Part shown: one piece after another, positions 51,031-60,145 of the stretch
Layout: each line of letters starts with the position of its first letter
Position numbering within the stretch: the first letter of the stretch is position 1
NCBI RefSeq assembly: GCF_030418165.1
Contig: NZ_JAUHTQ010000012.1
Span: 1-64,000, forward strand
DNA from: Ureibacillus aquaedulcis
Lineage (GTDB): Bacteria; Bacillota; Bacilli; Bacillales_A; Planococcaceae
Reading direction: 5' to 3'
DNA: 64,000 bases
Translations under genes and position numbers: made by a program
Notes under the pieces: model-generated
The model's database searches: none
The model's input: only the letters and a program-made list of their open reading frames with translations
What the model was told of the DNA's origin: nothing

Positions 51031-51113
51031 TTAAATTACGAATTTCTTAGTTTCAGTATACCAGATATTCCACTTTCCTAACAAGATTGGACTGAATGGG
51101 ATTTACTTTTGGA

Positions 51114-52247
51114 TTATTCCGAAAGTCGCTCAATCGTTTTAGCAAGTAGGTGGGTGCGTTCCGGGAGCGTATCTATTTCCAAATACTCTCTTTCACTATG
51201 CGCATTACCCCCAACTGGTCCTAGACCATCAACTGTTGCTACTCCAGTTGCCGATGTAAACGAAGCATCTCCTCCACCACCAGTTGCCGTATTCTTAACG
51301 GTTAAGCCTATTTCTTTTCCTACATCCTGAATTATATGAAGGAGTTCTTCGGATTGGTGGTTAAGTTCCATTGGTGGTCGACTAATCGACCCTTCAAGTA
51401 CAATCTCGGTTCCTAATATTTCTGATTTGGAACAAATCTCTTTGATTTTCTTTTCTAAATAGGCTGCCTGTTCCATTTCGGAAATGCGGATATCTACAGA
51501 TGCCACTGCACTTGCAGAAACTGTATTTACAGAGGTTCCCCCTTCGATCAAACCTACGTTTACACTAATCCCTTTCTCATGATTATTTAAGCTGTGCAGC
51601 TGAATTATTTTATAGGCAAGTTCTTCAATTGCACTTCTGCCCTTCTCTGGTTCGATTCCTGAGTGCGCTGCCTTTCCTTTTACAATAATTTCATAGTGAC
51701 CGCCGCCTCTTCTTGCGGTAACAAGGGAACCATCCTTTCTTGCAGGCTCCATAATCAGGGCGTACTCCTTACCAATAGAATGCTTCTCAATTAAAGGGCG
51801 AGATGTTATCGAGCCGATTTCTTCATCTCCATTTAGAATAATTTGAATATTCTCTATACTCTTTGACCCTATTTTTTGCAAGGCTTTAATCGCATAGATT
51901 AATTCAACCTGGCTGGACTTCATATCCACAACACCTGGTCCATATGCCCGGTTTCCTTCTATATAAAAGGGTCTTTTGGCAACTGTACCTTCCGGAAAAA
52001 CTGTATCCATATGGGCAACGAGAATTATTTTGGGGTCGTCCGCATTTTTATGCTGAATAATCATGTTGTTCCCAAATTGCTTTTGTTCTTTCACAGTAAC
52101 TAAAAACCCAAGCTCTTCATACTTCTCTTTTAAAATGGCTCCTACTTGGTCAACACCCTTTTTTACATATGAACCACTGTCTATATTCACAAGCTGCTCA
52201 ATTAATTGAAGCATCTCTGTTTTTTTCTCTTTTAAAAAGGTTTCCAA
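51114..52247 (-). CDS. M20-family metallopeptidase
   Basis: A zinc peptidase of about 377 residues, close to carboxypeptidase G2 / glutamate carboxypeptidase types. Metal and catalytic residues are visible: VAHMDTVFPEG (His and Asp), GPGVVDMKSS (bridging Asp), NGDEEIGS (Glu pair) and MEPARKDG. The dimerisation domain lies at about 175-290 (KGKAAHSGIEPEKGRSAIEE with the conserved His), and the late GGNAHSEREY supplies the last His. TTG 52247 has AGGAG nine bases upstream; the ATG at 52256 abuts that site. It follows the ATPase genes by about 20 nt, so imported peptides are its likely substrate. Confidence 0.88.
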   Translation of the reverse strand: METFLKEKKTEMLQLIEQLVNIDSGSYVKKGVDQVGAILKEKYEELGFLVTVKEQKQFGNNMIIQHKNADDPKIILVAHMDTVFPEGTVAKRPFYIEGNRAYGPGVVDMKSSQVELIYAIKALQKIGSKSIENIQIILNGDEEIGSITSRPLIEKHSIGKEYALIMEPARKDGSLVTARRGGGHYEIIVKGKAAHSGIEPEKGRSAIEELAYKIIQLHSLNNHEKGISVNVGLIEGGTSVNTVSASAVASVDIRISEMEQAAYLEKKIKEICSKSEILGTEIVLEGSISRPPMELNHQSEELLHIIQDVGKEIGLTVKNTATGGGGDASFTSATGVATVDGLGPVGGNAHSEREYLEIDTLPERTHLLAKTIERLSE

Positions 52248-52266
52248 TACTACCATCTCCTACTAT

Positions 52267-53313
52267 TTATTTTTCAATTAGTACGCCATGCCCTTCTTTT
52301 AGAGGAAAATGACAAGCTACAAAATGGTCTGGTTTAGCTTCCATGAGCTTGGGTTCTTCACTTTTACACGTATCCTGTGCATACGGACATCTTGTATGAA
52401 AACGGCAGCCTGAAGGTGGGTTTGCAGGACTTGGCATATCCCCTTCTATTAGGATGCGATGTTTTTTGTCTCGAAGTTCTGGATCAGCAATAGGCACCGC
52501 AGATAATAAACCTTCCGTATAAGGGTGCAAAGGGTGATCGAACAGCTTTTCTTTTGTTGTAATCTCGACGATTTTACCAAGATACATAACAGCTACTCGA
52601 TCACTAATATGCTTAACCGCCGGCAATCCATGAGCAATGAATATATAGGTCAGTTGAAATTCTTTCTGTAACTTTGCCATTAGGTTAAGGATCTGTGATT
52701 GAATCGAAACATCGAGAGCAGAGACCGGCTCATCACAAATTATCAGCTTAGGTTTCAGTGCTAAGGCTCTAGCAATGCCAATTCTTTGCCTTTGCCCCCC
52801 ACTAAATTCATGTGGATACCGTCTAGCATATGAGCGATCCAATCCAACAACATCCAGTAACTCATAGACCTGATTCTGTAAATCTTTCCCCTTCACAACA
52901 TGGTGTGTTATCAATGGTTCGGCAATAATATCGAAAACTCTCATCCTTGGATTTAATGAAGAGTAGGGGTCTTGAAAAATCATTTGAATTTCAGCCCTTT
53001 TTTTACGTAGTTCTTCTCCTTTTAATGTGCCTAAATCAACCCCTTCAAATATAATTTCTCCCTCGGTTTTATCCAGCAGCTGCATGATCAAATTGCCTGT
53101 AGTTGACTTTCCACAGCCGGATTCACCTACGATACCAAGCGTTTCACCCTGCTTGACAAAAAAGTCGATATTATCAACTGCCCTTAAATAATGTTTCTCT
53201 TTCTTAAACCAGCCTTCACTTATATCAAAATACTTTTTCAATCCTTTTACTTCTAATAAGTACTCTTCTTGCTCCGTGGGTTTGTTGTTTTTTTCCTCTA
53301 CTATTTGGACCAT
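52267..53313 (-). CDS. Oligopeptide/dipeptide ABC transporter ATPase (OppF/DppF type)
   Basis: A 348-residue ATP-binding subunit. Walker A GESGCGKST, signature FSGGQRQRIGIARAL, Walker B LIICDEPVSALD and the switch His in FIAHGLPAVKHI are present. The last 60 residues form the oligo_HPY domain with cysteines (SGCRFHTRCPYAQDTCKSEEP) that can bind an iron-sulfur cluster. Its start codon directly follows the stop of the partner ATPase. It belongs to the five-subunit importer running from 57861 to 52267. Confidence 0.93.
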   Translation of the reverse strand: MVQIVEEKNNKPTEQEEYLLEVKGLKKYFDISEGWFKKEKHYLRAVDNIDFFVKQGETLGIVGESGCGKSTTGNLIMQLLDKTEGEIIFEGVDLGTLKGEELRKKRAEIQMIFQDPYSSLNPRMRVFDIIAEPLITHHVVKGKDLQNQVYELLDVVGLDRSYARRYPHEFSGGQRQRIGIARALALKPKLIICDEPVSALDVSIQSQILNLMAKLQKEFQLTYIFIAHGLPAVKHISDRVAVMYLGKIVEITTKEKLFDHPLHPYTEGLLSAVPIADPELRDKKHRILIEGDMPSPANPPSGCRFHTRCPYAQDTCKSEEPKLMEAKPDHFVACHFPLKEGHGVLIEK

Positions 53314-54297
53314 CTAGATTGCCACCTCCTCTTGTTCATGAAGCCAGCAGCGAACTTTGTGATTTGACGATAACTCTTTAAGCTCTGGTTCCTCTACGAA
53401 ACATTTCGCTGTCGCTCGGGTACAGCGCGTCTGAAATTTGCAGCCTTGTGTAATCGTTCCAGGCGCTGGTACTGTACCTTCAATTGATTGCAGTTCATCT
53501 TTTAACTCATGAATTTTTGGGGTACTGTCCAATAAACCTTTTGTGTAAGGATGCTTGGGTTCTTTAAACAGTGTAAATACATCCGTATACTCCACAACCT
53601 GGCCAGCGTACATAACTATTACTGTATCAACCATTTCTGCTACTACACCAAGATCATGCGTTATTAACATGATGGATGTATCGTTTTCATTCGTAAGATT
53701 TTTCATAAGCTGCAGGATTTGTGCTTGAATGGTTACGTCCAGAGCAGTAGTCGGCTCATCTGCAATGAGAAGCTTTGGGTTGCATGAAAGAGCCATTGCA
53801 ATCATGACCCGTTGCCGCATTCCACCGCTCAATAGATGTGGATAGGAAGAGTACACCTTCTCCGCTCGAGGGATTCCTACCTTTTTCAGCATTTCAATAC
53901 TTTTTATCTTTGCCTCTTCCTTGCTCGCCTTTTGGTGCAGCCTGATAGATTCAGAGATTTGATTGCCAACTGTAAATAACGGATTTAAAGAGGTTAACGG
54001 TTCCTGAAAAATCATCGCAATGTCGTTTCCGCGAAGCTTTCTCATATTACGTTTTGACATAGTCGTTAAATCCTGTCCTTCAAATAAAACCTCCCCACCT
54101 TCAATCTTGCCCGGTGACCCTATTAATCCCATTATCGATAGGGAAGTTACGCTTTTCCCACTACCTGATTCACCAACAATGGCGATGGTTTCCCCTTTCT
54201 TTAATGAAAAAGAAACGCCATCCACCGAGGGGACTACTCCATTTTCTGTATGAAAATAGGTTTTTAAATCCTTTATTTCCAATAAAGCCTCTGCCAT
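53314..54297 (-). CDS. Oligopeptide/dipeptide ABC transporter ATPase (OppD/DppD type)
   Basis: A 327-residue ATPase that pairs with the OppF-type subunit. Walker [16 protein letters not shown], signature [16 protein letters not shown], Walker [13 protein letters not shown] and switch His [12 protein letters not shown] are intact. The C-terminal oligo_HPY cysteine region ([21 protein letters not shown]) is present. The stop abuts the next start. Upstream by 80 nt is the permease gene at 54378. Confidence 0.93.
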   Translation of the reverse strand: MAEALLEIKDLKTYFHTENGVVPSVDGVSFSLKKGETIAIVGESGSGKSVTSLSIMGLIGSPGKIEGGEVLFEGQDLTTMSKRNMRKLRGNDIAMIFQEPLTSLNPLFTVGNQISESIRLHQKASKEEAKIKSIEMLKKVGIPRAEKVYSSYPHLLSGGMRQRVMIAMALSCNPKLLIADEPTTALDVTIQAQILQLMKNLTNENDTSIMLITHDLGVVAEMVDTVIVMYAGQVVEYTDVFTLFKEPKHPYTKGLLDSTPKIHELKDELQSIEGTVPAPGTITQGCKFQTRCTRATAKCFVEEPELKELSSNHKVRCWLHEQEEVAI

Positions 54298-54377
54298 ATA
54301 CTAGACCTCCTCTTCATCTCTAATAAAGTTCTGAGTACAGCGTGTTTACTGACCAATTCATCGTTTATATAAAGCAC

Positions 54378-55298
54378 TTAATTATTTGCTCGAGGATCAA
54401 GAACATCACGAAGCCAATCACCCAGGAAAATAATAGCTAGCACCGTGATTGTAATGGCCATCCCCGGGAAGGCTGCCAACCACCAGCTTGTAGCTATGTA
54501 ATCTCTTCCGTCACTTAAAATCCCACCCCATGAGATCGTTGGAGGCTGTATCCCTAATCCTAGAAAGCTTAAAGAAGCCTCAAGAATAATTGTTGTTGCA
54601 ACACTCAAAGTCGAAATGACGATAAAAGGTGAGATAACATTTGGAAGAAGGTGTTTCATAATAATCTTATTGTTGCGAACACCAATTGACTTGGCCGCTT
54701 TTACAAATTCACGTTCTTTGATGGAGAGCACTTCCCCACGGACAAGCCGTGCATATTGAACCCAGTTCGTTATGCCTAACACCACGATCAACGTAGTCAC
54801 GCTTGGTCCAAAGATACTTAAAATAACAAGGGCAAATAATATTGTAGGAATAGCTAAAAAAGAGTCTACTAAACGCATTAGGATATTATCTATTAATCCT
54901 CCGTAGTATCCAGCGATCAGCCCAACAAAGACGCCAATCGCTCCCGCCAAGGCAACAGCCGAGATTCCAACAGCAAGCGAAATTTGCGACCCATAAATAA
55001 TCCTGCTCAAAATATCGCGGCCAAGATTATCAGTTCCCAGAATATGTGCAGATGACCCTCCATCCGCCCAGACTGGCGGTTTAAGCATCATTGCTGGATT
55101 AATGAGGTTCGGATCATGTGGAGCAAGTGATTTAGCAAAAATCGCTACAAGGGTAACAGCAAGAACAATAATCAATCCTATCGTCCCTGTTTTGCTTTTC
55201 AGCAATAGGCGTAACCAACGGACAAAAAAACTTGGTGTTTGTTTGGTTGAACTAGTAATTGTTTGACTTTGATTTTGAAGCTGTGAATTTACCGACAT
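54378..55298 (-). CDS. Oligopeptide/dipeptide ABC transporter permease (DppC type)
   Basis: A 306-residue membrane subunit. The N-terminal cytoplasmic tail ends in a first segment near IGLIIVLAVTLVAIFAKSLAPHDPN, and the periplasmic-side loop GTDNLGRDILSRIIYGSQISL is the OppC signature. The EAA loop is EFVKAAKSIGVRNNKIIMKHLLPN. Six segments in all. It starts 15 nt after the DppB-type gene, so they are co-expressed and form the channel heterodimer. Confidence 0.93.
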   Translation of the reverse strand: MSVNSQLQNQSQTITSSTKQTPSFFVRWLRLLLKSKTGTIGLIIVLAVTLVAIFAKSLAPHDPNLINPAMMLKPPVWADGGSSAHILGTDNLGRDILSRIIYGSQISLAVGISAVALAGAIGVFVGLIAGYYGGLIDNILMRLVDSFLAIPTILFALVILSIFGPSVTTLIVVLGITNWVQYARLVRGEVLSIKEREFVKAAKSIGVRNNKIIMKHLLPNVISPFIVISTLSVATTIILEASLSFLGLGIQPPTISWGGILSDGRDYIATSWWLAAFPGMAITITVLAIIFLGDWLRDVLDPRANN

Positions 55299-55312
55299 AT
55301 GTCCTCCCCCTT

Positions 55313-56227
55313 CTAATATTTAATTCTTGGATCTAGCAATTTATATATGATATCTGCTAATAAGTTCATGAGAATAACGAAGAAAGCGATGATAAACACA
55401 CTTGCCTGTACAATCGCCATATCCCGTGTATTGACAGCCTGGATTAGGAGTTGACCTAAACCTGGCCAAGAAAAAACGGTTTCCGTGATAAGGGTTCCTC
55501 CAACTACAGTGGAAGTTTGCAGTGCTGTTATGGTTACTACAGGAATAAGTGCATTCCGGAATGCATGTTTATTCACAACATAGAAATCTCTAATTCCTTT
55601 ACTTTTTGCCGTCCGAATATAATCTTGATTGAGAATCTCCAGCATGCTTGACCGAATGAGCCTTGTCATTTCGGCGGCGATTCCCGTTCCAAGTGTTAAA
55701 GCCGGCAAAACTAGGTGGCTGAAATTTCCCCTTCCTGATACCGGAAACCACCCTAATGTAACGGAGAACAATAAAATCAACATTATTCCCAGCCAAAAGT
55801 TCGGCATCGCTTTCCATAAGACCGACCCACCAGTCGCCAATAAATCTAATGGAGAATTCTTCTTCGTAGCCGACCAAATACCAAGTGGGATTGCGATAAC
55901 GATGGCAACAATCATCGAAGCTGCTGCCAATTCAAGCGTGGCAGGAAGTCGTTCAAGGACTATAGGCAAGGCACTTTGACCATAGCGGAAGGACTCTCCG
56001 AAATCTAATTGAAACAACCCTAACATATAGGTAAAGTACTGAATGTGAAAAGGTTCATTCAAACCCAGCGATTCCCGAAGTTGTTCAATATCTTCCGGGC
56101 TTGCATCCTCAGGAAGCATCAATGCAACCGGGTCTCCGGCAACAAAGACTAAACAAAATACAACAAAGGAAATTATGAAAAGAACTGGAATAATCTGCAA
56201 TAGACGTCGGATCAAAAATTTGCCCAT
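55313..56227 (-). CDS. Oligopeptide/dipeptide ABC transporter permease (DppB type)
   Basis: A 304-residue permease with six membrane segments. It opens with KFLIRRLLQIIPVLFIISFV, the family N-terminus, followed by GLNEPFHIQYFTYMLGLFQLDFGESF and the EAA loop QDYIRTAKSKGIRDFYVVNKHAFRNAL. The end LADIIYKLLDPRIKY is typical. It is the second gene of the operon, 65 nt after the binding protein gene. Confidence 0.93.
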   Translation of the reverse strand: MGKFLIRRLLQIIPVLFIISFVVFCLVFVAGDPVALMLPEDASPEDIEQLRESLGLNEPFHIQYFTYMLGLFQLDFGESFRYGQSALPIVLERLPATLELAAASMIVAIVIAIPLGIWSATKKNSPLDLLATGGSVLWKAMPNFWLGIMLILLFSVTLGWFPVSGRGNFSHLVLPALTLGTGIAAEMTRLIRSSMLEILNQDYIRTAKSKGIRDFYVVNKHAFRNALIPVVTITALQTSTVVGGTLITETVFSWPGLGQLLIQAVNTRDMAIVQASVFIIAFFVILMNLLADIIYKLLDPRIKY

Positions 56228-56292
56228 CTTCTTCCTCCCTTATGATGTAAAGGAACTAAGGATTACTCCCTAGTCCCCTTTTCATTAAAATT

Positions 56293-57861
56293 TTATTTAC
56301 TTGTAATTGATGGTGCATAAAGCATTTCATCCGGTGTTGGATCAAAATCAACGCTGTCGCTTATACCGATATTAATTTTTTCTTGGTAAAGATTGATAAA
56401 TGGTAAATCTTCTGCGGCAATCGTTGAAATTTCTTGAATCTGTTTAGCACGCTCTTCCGGATTCATATTAGAAGCAGAGGCAGCTAATAATTCTTCAATC
56501 TGATCGTTTTTGTAATCTGTGTGACCTGCATAACGTTCTGCTCGGTACCAGTCAACAGAATACGCTCCATCAAACATCGAGTTCCCTAGTCCAAGTAAGT
56601 AAGCCTCTTTGTTTTCATTTGCATTACGCATTTCAACAAAGTTACTCCACTCTAAAAACTCGACATTTACTTTTACATTAATCGCCGCCAGCATACCAGC
56701 AATCATTTCAGCTACTTCAGCATCTTGCAAGTAGCGCCCACGTGGTGCTTGAAGCGTCATCTCGAAGCCATCTTCATAACCTGCTTGAGCAAGTAATTCC
56801 TTCGCTTTTTCTACATCGTAATTATAAGTTTCATATAAATCCGGGTTATGACCGAAGTTACCAGGGCCTACCATTGTAGTTGTTGGAACAGCCCCTCCTT
56901 GCAGTACATTATTCACTAGAGCTCCGTCATCAATTGCATAATCCAGCGCCTGACGTACACGAACATCCGCTGTTGGCAGTCCTTCTGTTGAACGAAGGAT
57001 TAACATGATTACACGGTTTGACACTTCTTGTACGATAGATGTACCTTCATTTGAATTCACACGTTCCCAATCAGCAGGCGGAATGTTAACTGCGATATCA
57101 ACTCCGCCAGTTAGCAACTCGGACACGCGTGTTGAATTTTCCGGGATTACGCGGAACACAACTTCTTCCCATTCTTCTACTTTTCCATCATAGTAGTTGT
57201 CGTATGGAACAAGGGTGATATGGTCATCGCGTACCCATTCTTTAAATTGATATGGGCCAGTCCCGACTGGATTGGAAAGGAAGTGGTCCCAACCGTTTTC
57301 ATCGATATATTTCTTAGGAAGGATACCAGACCCTAAACGAGAAAGTCTGTGGAATAGAGATGGTTCTGGTGCATGCGTGATTACTTTAAACGTTAAATCA
57401 TCTACAATTTGCACCTCTTTAATTTGCTTATAGTTTGGATATTCCTTCAGCTTATCATCTGTCGCTACTCTTTCTAGCGTAAACTTCACGTCTTCGGAAG
57501 TAAGTGGATCACCATTATGGAAAGTAACACCTTCTTTTAATTTCATTTCAACTGTTAAGTCATCAATGATATTAAATTCCTCAACTAATTCAGGGTGGAT
57601 TTCCCCATTCTCATCTTTTTTGAATAAGTAATTGAACATATTGACATGAATTGCTTCTGTAGAAGTGTTGTTATGATCGTGGATATCGAAGGTAACCATA
57701 TCCGCACCAATCGCAATAGTTAAATTTTTGTCAGCTTCACTGCCTGTACTATTTTGTTCAGTATCGGTTGGTTCACTGGTAGTTGTTTCACCTGAACAAC
57801 CTACTAGTAAAATTGCAGTAATAACAAATAAGAAAATCCCCCAAAATCTCTTTCTCTTCAT
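56293..57861 (-). CDS. Peptide ABC transporter substrate-binding lipoprotein
   Basis: A 522-residue SBP_bac_5 family lipoprotein. The signal peptide ends in LLVGC (Cys22), followed by a Ser/Thr-rich linker. Family landmarks: KLKEGVTFHNGDPLTSEDVKFTLERV, PVGTGPYQFKEWVRDDHITL, ADVRVRQALDYAIDDGALVNNVL and EWSNFVEMRN. It delivers peptides, dipeptides or similar (glutathione and nickel are other possibilities). ATG 57861 lies six bases after GGAGGG. It opens the importer operon, and a 13-bp inverted repeat upstream (57919-57951) may bind a regulator. Confidence 0.92.
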   Translation of the reverse strand: MKRKRFWGIFLFVITAILLVGCSGETTTSEPTDTEQNSTGSEADKNLTIAIGADMVTFDIHDHNNTSTEAIHVNMFNYLFKKDENGEIHPELVEEFNIIDDLTVEMKLKEGVTFHNGDPLTSEDVKFTLERVATDDKLKEYPNYKQIKEVQIVDDLTFKVITHAPEPSLFHRLSRLGSGILPKKYIDENGWDHFLSNPVGTGPYQFKEWVRDDHITLVPYDNYYDGKVEEWEEVVFRVIPENSTRVSELLTGGVDIAVNIPPADWERVNSNEGTSIVQEVSNRVIMLILRSTEGLPTADVRVRQALDYAIDDGALVNNVLQGGAVPTTTMVGPGNFGHNPDLYETYNYDVEKAKELLAQAGYEDGFEMTLQAPRGRYLQDAEVAEMIAGMLAAINVKVNVEFLEWSNFVEMRNANENKEAYLLGLGNSMFDGAYSVDWYRAERYAGHTDYKNDQIEELLAASASNMNPEERAKQIQEISTIAAEDLPFINLYQEKINIGISDSVDFDPTPDEMLYAPSITSK

Positions 57862-57918
57862 CATTTCCCTCCTAAGATAGTTTTTTTCGTTCTTCCCAAT
57901 TCAGATTGGGAGATTAAC

Positions 57919-57951
57919 ATTATTTTGAATAATATTAATATTCAAAATAAT
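57919..57951. promoter_or_regulatory. Perfect 13-bp inverted repeat upstream of the importer operon
   Basis: ATTATTTTGAATA (57919-57931) and TATTCAAAATAAT (57939-57951) enclose 7 bp. It is about 60 bp upstream of the operon start codon. Pure AT content and no T-run position argue for an operator rather than a terminator. The rest of 57862-58254 shows only a short CCCAAT-TCAG-ATTGGG hairpin at 57895-57910. Confidence 0.5.
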
Positions 57952-58254
57952 AAGTCATCTTTTTCCCAAAATCAACACTATTTTGTATTTATGTATATTA
58001 TTGGAACGGAAGAGCCGGTTGAAATTATGATAGAAATATATCTTTTTCCGAGATGGGATTCTACTTTTTGAAGGCTTAATCTCACAAAAGGCTTATTAAA
58101 AAAAGGGTAGGTTTACAGGTAGGAAATTTTCAGAATGATGTAAAGATTTTATCAAGAAAGTTGATACTTTTAACTTGATTGGAGAAGAGATTACAGGCTC
58201 GAGCCATGCCATTGATTGGGTGTCCACACAACTTCAATCAATACAAGCACAAAA

Positions 58255-58289
58255 AAACCAAATTTCTCGGTTAGAAATTTGGTTTTTTT
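58255..58289 (-). terminator. Terminator of sensor-kinase gene
   Basis: AAACCAAATTTCT pairs perfectly with AGAAATTTGGTTT around CGGTT. T runs on both strands allow it to work in both directions. Confidence 0.85.
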
Positions 58290-58306
58290 GCTTAAGTTTC
58301 ACAAAA

Positions 58307-59620
58307 CTATCTAATTGGAATGACAACGGTTGCTGTCGTAATATTTTCATCTGTAGAATGAAGCGAGATTTTACCGTTATATTTTCTTACCACTTCTTTT
58401 ACAATGAACAACCCTTGTCCCCGTACTTTTCCGTCTTCGGCTGGCTTTGTTGAAAAGCCTTGTTTAAAAATCTCCTTATTGCATCCAATTTTTGGACCTG
58501 TATTCGTAATTTCAAAAATATAATGCGTCTCCTCTTCATTCACATCACATAGAATCGAGATTCTGCGCATTTGTTCGGGTAGCTCTTTCGTTGCATCAAT
58601 TGCATTATCGATTAAATTTGAAAGAATTTTGATCATATCGGTCGTTTTAATGGACTGGTAAGAATTCTGGGCAATCTTCGTTTCCAATGCAATTTGATGA
58701 TTTTGAGCAGCAATTTTTTTCGATTTGAGCAGGATACCCAGGCCAGGGTGCTCAATTGTAGAATTAATCGATTCGATCAATTGCACTTCGTTAGATAGCG
58801 AGTTTACATATTGCAATGCCTTCTCTGTCTCACCGATTGTAAGCAGCCCATGAATCACCTGGATATGGTTTGAGTAATCATGGCGCAAGGATGAAACCGA
58901 GCTAAGTAAAGTTTGGATTTCCCCTTGATATGTATCTTCCGTATTTTCTACTTCTTTCGCGACTTCCCTTTGATACCAACTCTGAATTAAATAAGAGGAA
59001 ATAATGACAATCAATAGAAATACTGAATTGATTAAGAATATAACTATATTGTTTTCTTGGACACTGTCGTTAATCGCATTAATTTTATCCGTACTGATGT
59101 CTATCCCCAGAAAACCTATTATCTCATCATTCTCATCCATAATTGGTGCGCCGACAGATAAATACTTTCCATGCCCAGGATCATGAATAATATTCGACGT
59201 ATAAGGTGTCCCTTTATAAAACGCTTGGCTTACTTGCTCTTTTGGTAAAGTGCAAATCCAGCCAATTCCTGGACCTTGCTGATCCTTAGGTACTCCATCA
59301 ATCATCACATACGATACATTCGGATTATTAATTTCCAATATATATACATATAGAGCACCTATATTCTCTCTAATACTGTTTAATTCATTATTAAGCTTCC
59401 AGTAATAGTCATTTTTTTCGCGATTCTCCAAAAACTTTTTATATGTATCAATATCAATTCTTGCGGAAACCTCTTTTGCTGTATCCAGGGCTTGATTGGC
59501 AATCGCCTCTTCCACCGTTGCTTCTATGTTCCGGTCCGTTACAAAAAAACTGAAAGCATTGAAGACTACTAATAATACAGCAGAGATTACTAGAATTAGT
59601 TTTATTTTATTGTTTTTCAT
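58307..59620 (-). CDS. Sensor histidine kinase with extracellular domain (CitA/DcuS or LytS-like)
   Basis: A 437-residue membrane kinase. Segments at about 7-27 and 190-212 flank an external sensor domain (about 30-190) with Cache-like features (YLSVGAPIMDENDEIIGFLGIDIS). The H box SLRHDYSNHIQVIHGLL places the phospho-acceptor at His247; the N box is NLIDNAIDA (about 335) and the G box GQGLFIVKEVV (about 395), a GHKL ATPase. The H box style is the Spo0B/CitA type. No response-regulator gene adjoins it here. It lies upstream of the peptide importer on the same strand, but a strong terminator separates them. ATG 59620. Confidence 0.85.
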   Translation of the reverse strand: MKNNKIKLILVISAVLLVVFNAFSFFVTDRNIEATVEEAIANQALDTAKEVSARIDIDTYKKFLENREKNDYYWKLNNELNSIRENIGALYVYILEINNPNVSYVMIDGVPKDQQGPGIGWICTLPKEQVSQAFYKGTPYTSNIIHDPGHGKYLSVGAPIMDENDEIIGFLGIDISTDKINAINDSVQENNIVIFLINSVFLLIVIISSYLIQSWYQREVAKEVENTEDTYQGEIQTLLSSVSSLRHDYSNHIQVIHGLLTIGETEKALQYVNSLSNEVQLIESINSTIEHPGLGILLKSKKIAAQNHQIALETKIAQNSYQSIKTTDMIKILSNLIDNAIDATKELPEQMRRISILCDVNEEETHYIFEITNTGPKIGCNKEIFKQGFSTKPAEDGKVRGQGLFIVKEVVRKYNGKISLHSTDENITTATVVIPIR

Positions 59621-59695
59621 TACTAAGTACTTCCTTAATTTATTTCACTCAGTATTATAGTACTATAGCAATAACCTTTTTAAAACAAATAAATA

Positions 59696-59729
59696 GTGGG
59701 ACTAAAGAGTTATCTCTATTTAGTCCCAC
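59696..59729 (-). terminator. 10-bp-arm hairpin between kinase and small gene
   Basis: TGGGACTAAA and TTTAGTCCCA pair perfectly. On the minus strand the stem is followed by an AT-rich but not T-pure tail. Confidence 0.5.
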
Positions 59730-59773
59730 ATTTCTCAAGTATTAGAATAGCCTTCACAAACTCCCAAACGTCA

Positions 59774-60007
59774 CTAATTCCAAGCAGTTCGTTCACTCAC
59801 TGGTCGGCTGTTCCGTTTCTCGTTTTGTTTACCAAACGCTTTTTTCGATTCATAGGTTTCCAAATTTGCATCTTTATGAATCTCAGAAGCAAACTCCTCA
59901 TTGTTGTTGGTTTGTTTGTTCTGATTAACATGGAGTTTATTCATTCTACAAACATTCCCTTCCCTATTGGAGTCACAATTCGTGTTGTTCGCTTCCACAT
60001 TCGGCAT
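59774..60007 (-). CDS. Small Asn-rich hydrophilic protein with EEFASE motif
   Basis: A 77-residue fully hydrophilic protein. The N-terminal half is Asn/Gln-rich (EANNTNCDSNREGN), then TNNNEEFASEIHKDANLE (about 33-50), then a basic end KKAFGKQNEKRNSR. The EFASE core is that of gamma-type small acid-soluble spore proteins, where it is the GPR protease site, and E-F-x-x-E-(I/L) also occurs in YfhD-type proteins. No second repeat is present, so the family is uncertain. AAGGA lies upstream of ATG 60007. It resembles the Asn-rich protein at 6201. Confidence 0.55.
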   Translation of the reverse strand: MPNVEANNTNCDSNREGNVCRMNKLHVNQNKQTNNNEEFASEIHKDANLETYESKKAFGKQNEKRNSRPVSERTAWN

Positions 60008-60145
60008 GAGCGCTATCCTTCAGACTTGAATAGTGAACAAATAAATCATGCACTTGAAAAGCATTTTCTATTTGCTACTCGAATAGTTTGTCCAACAATG
60101 GGTATTTTATTGTAGGAGGAATATAAAAAAATGAGTTCACTCTCA

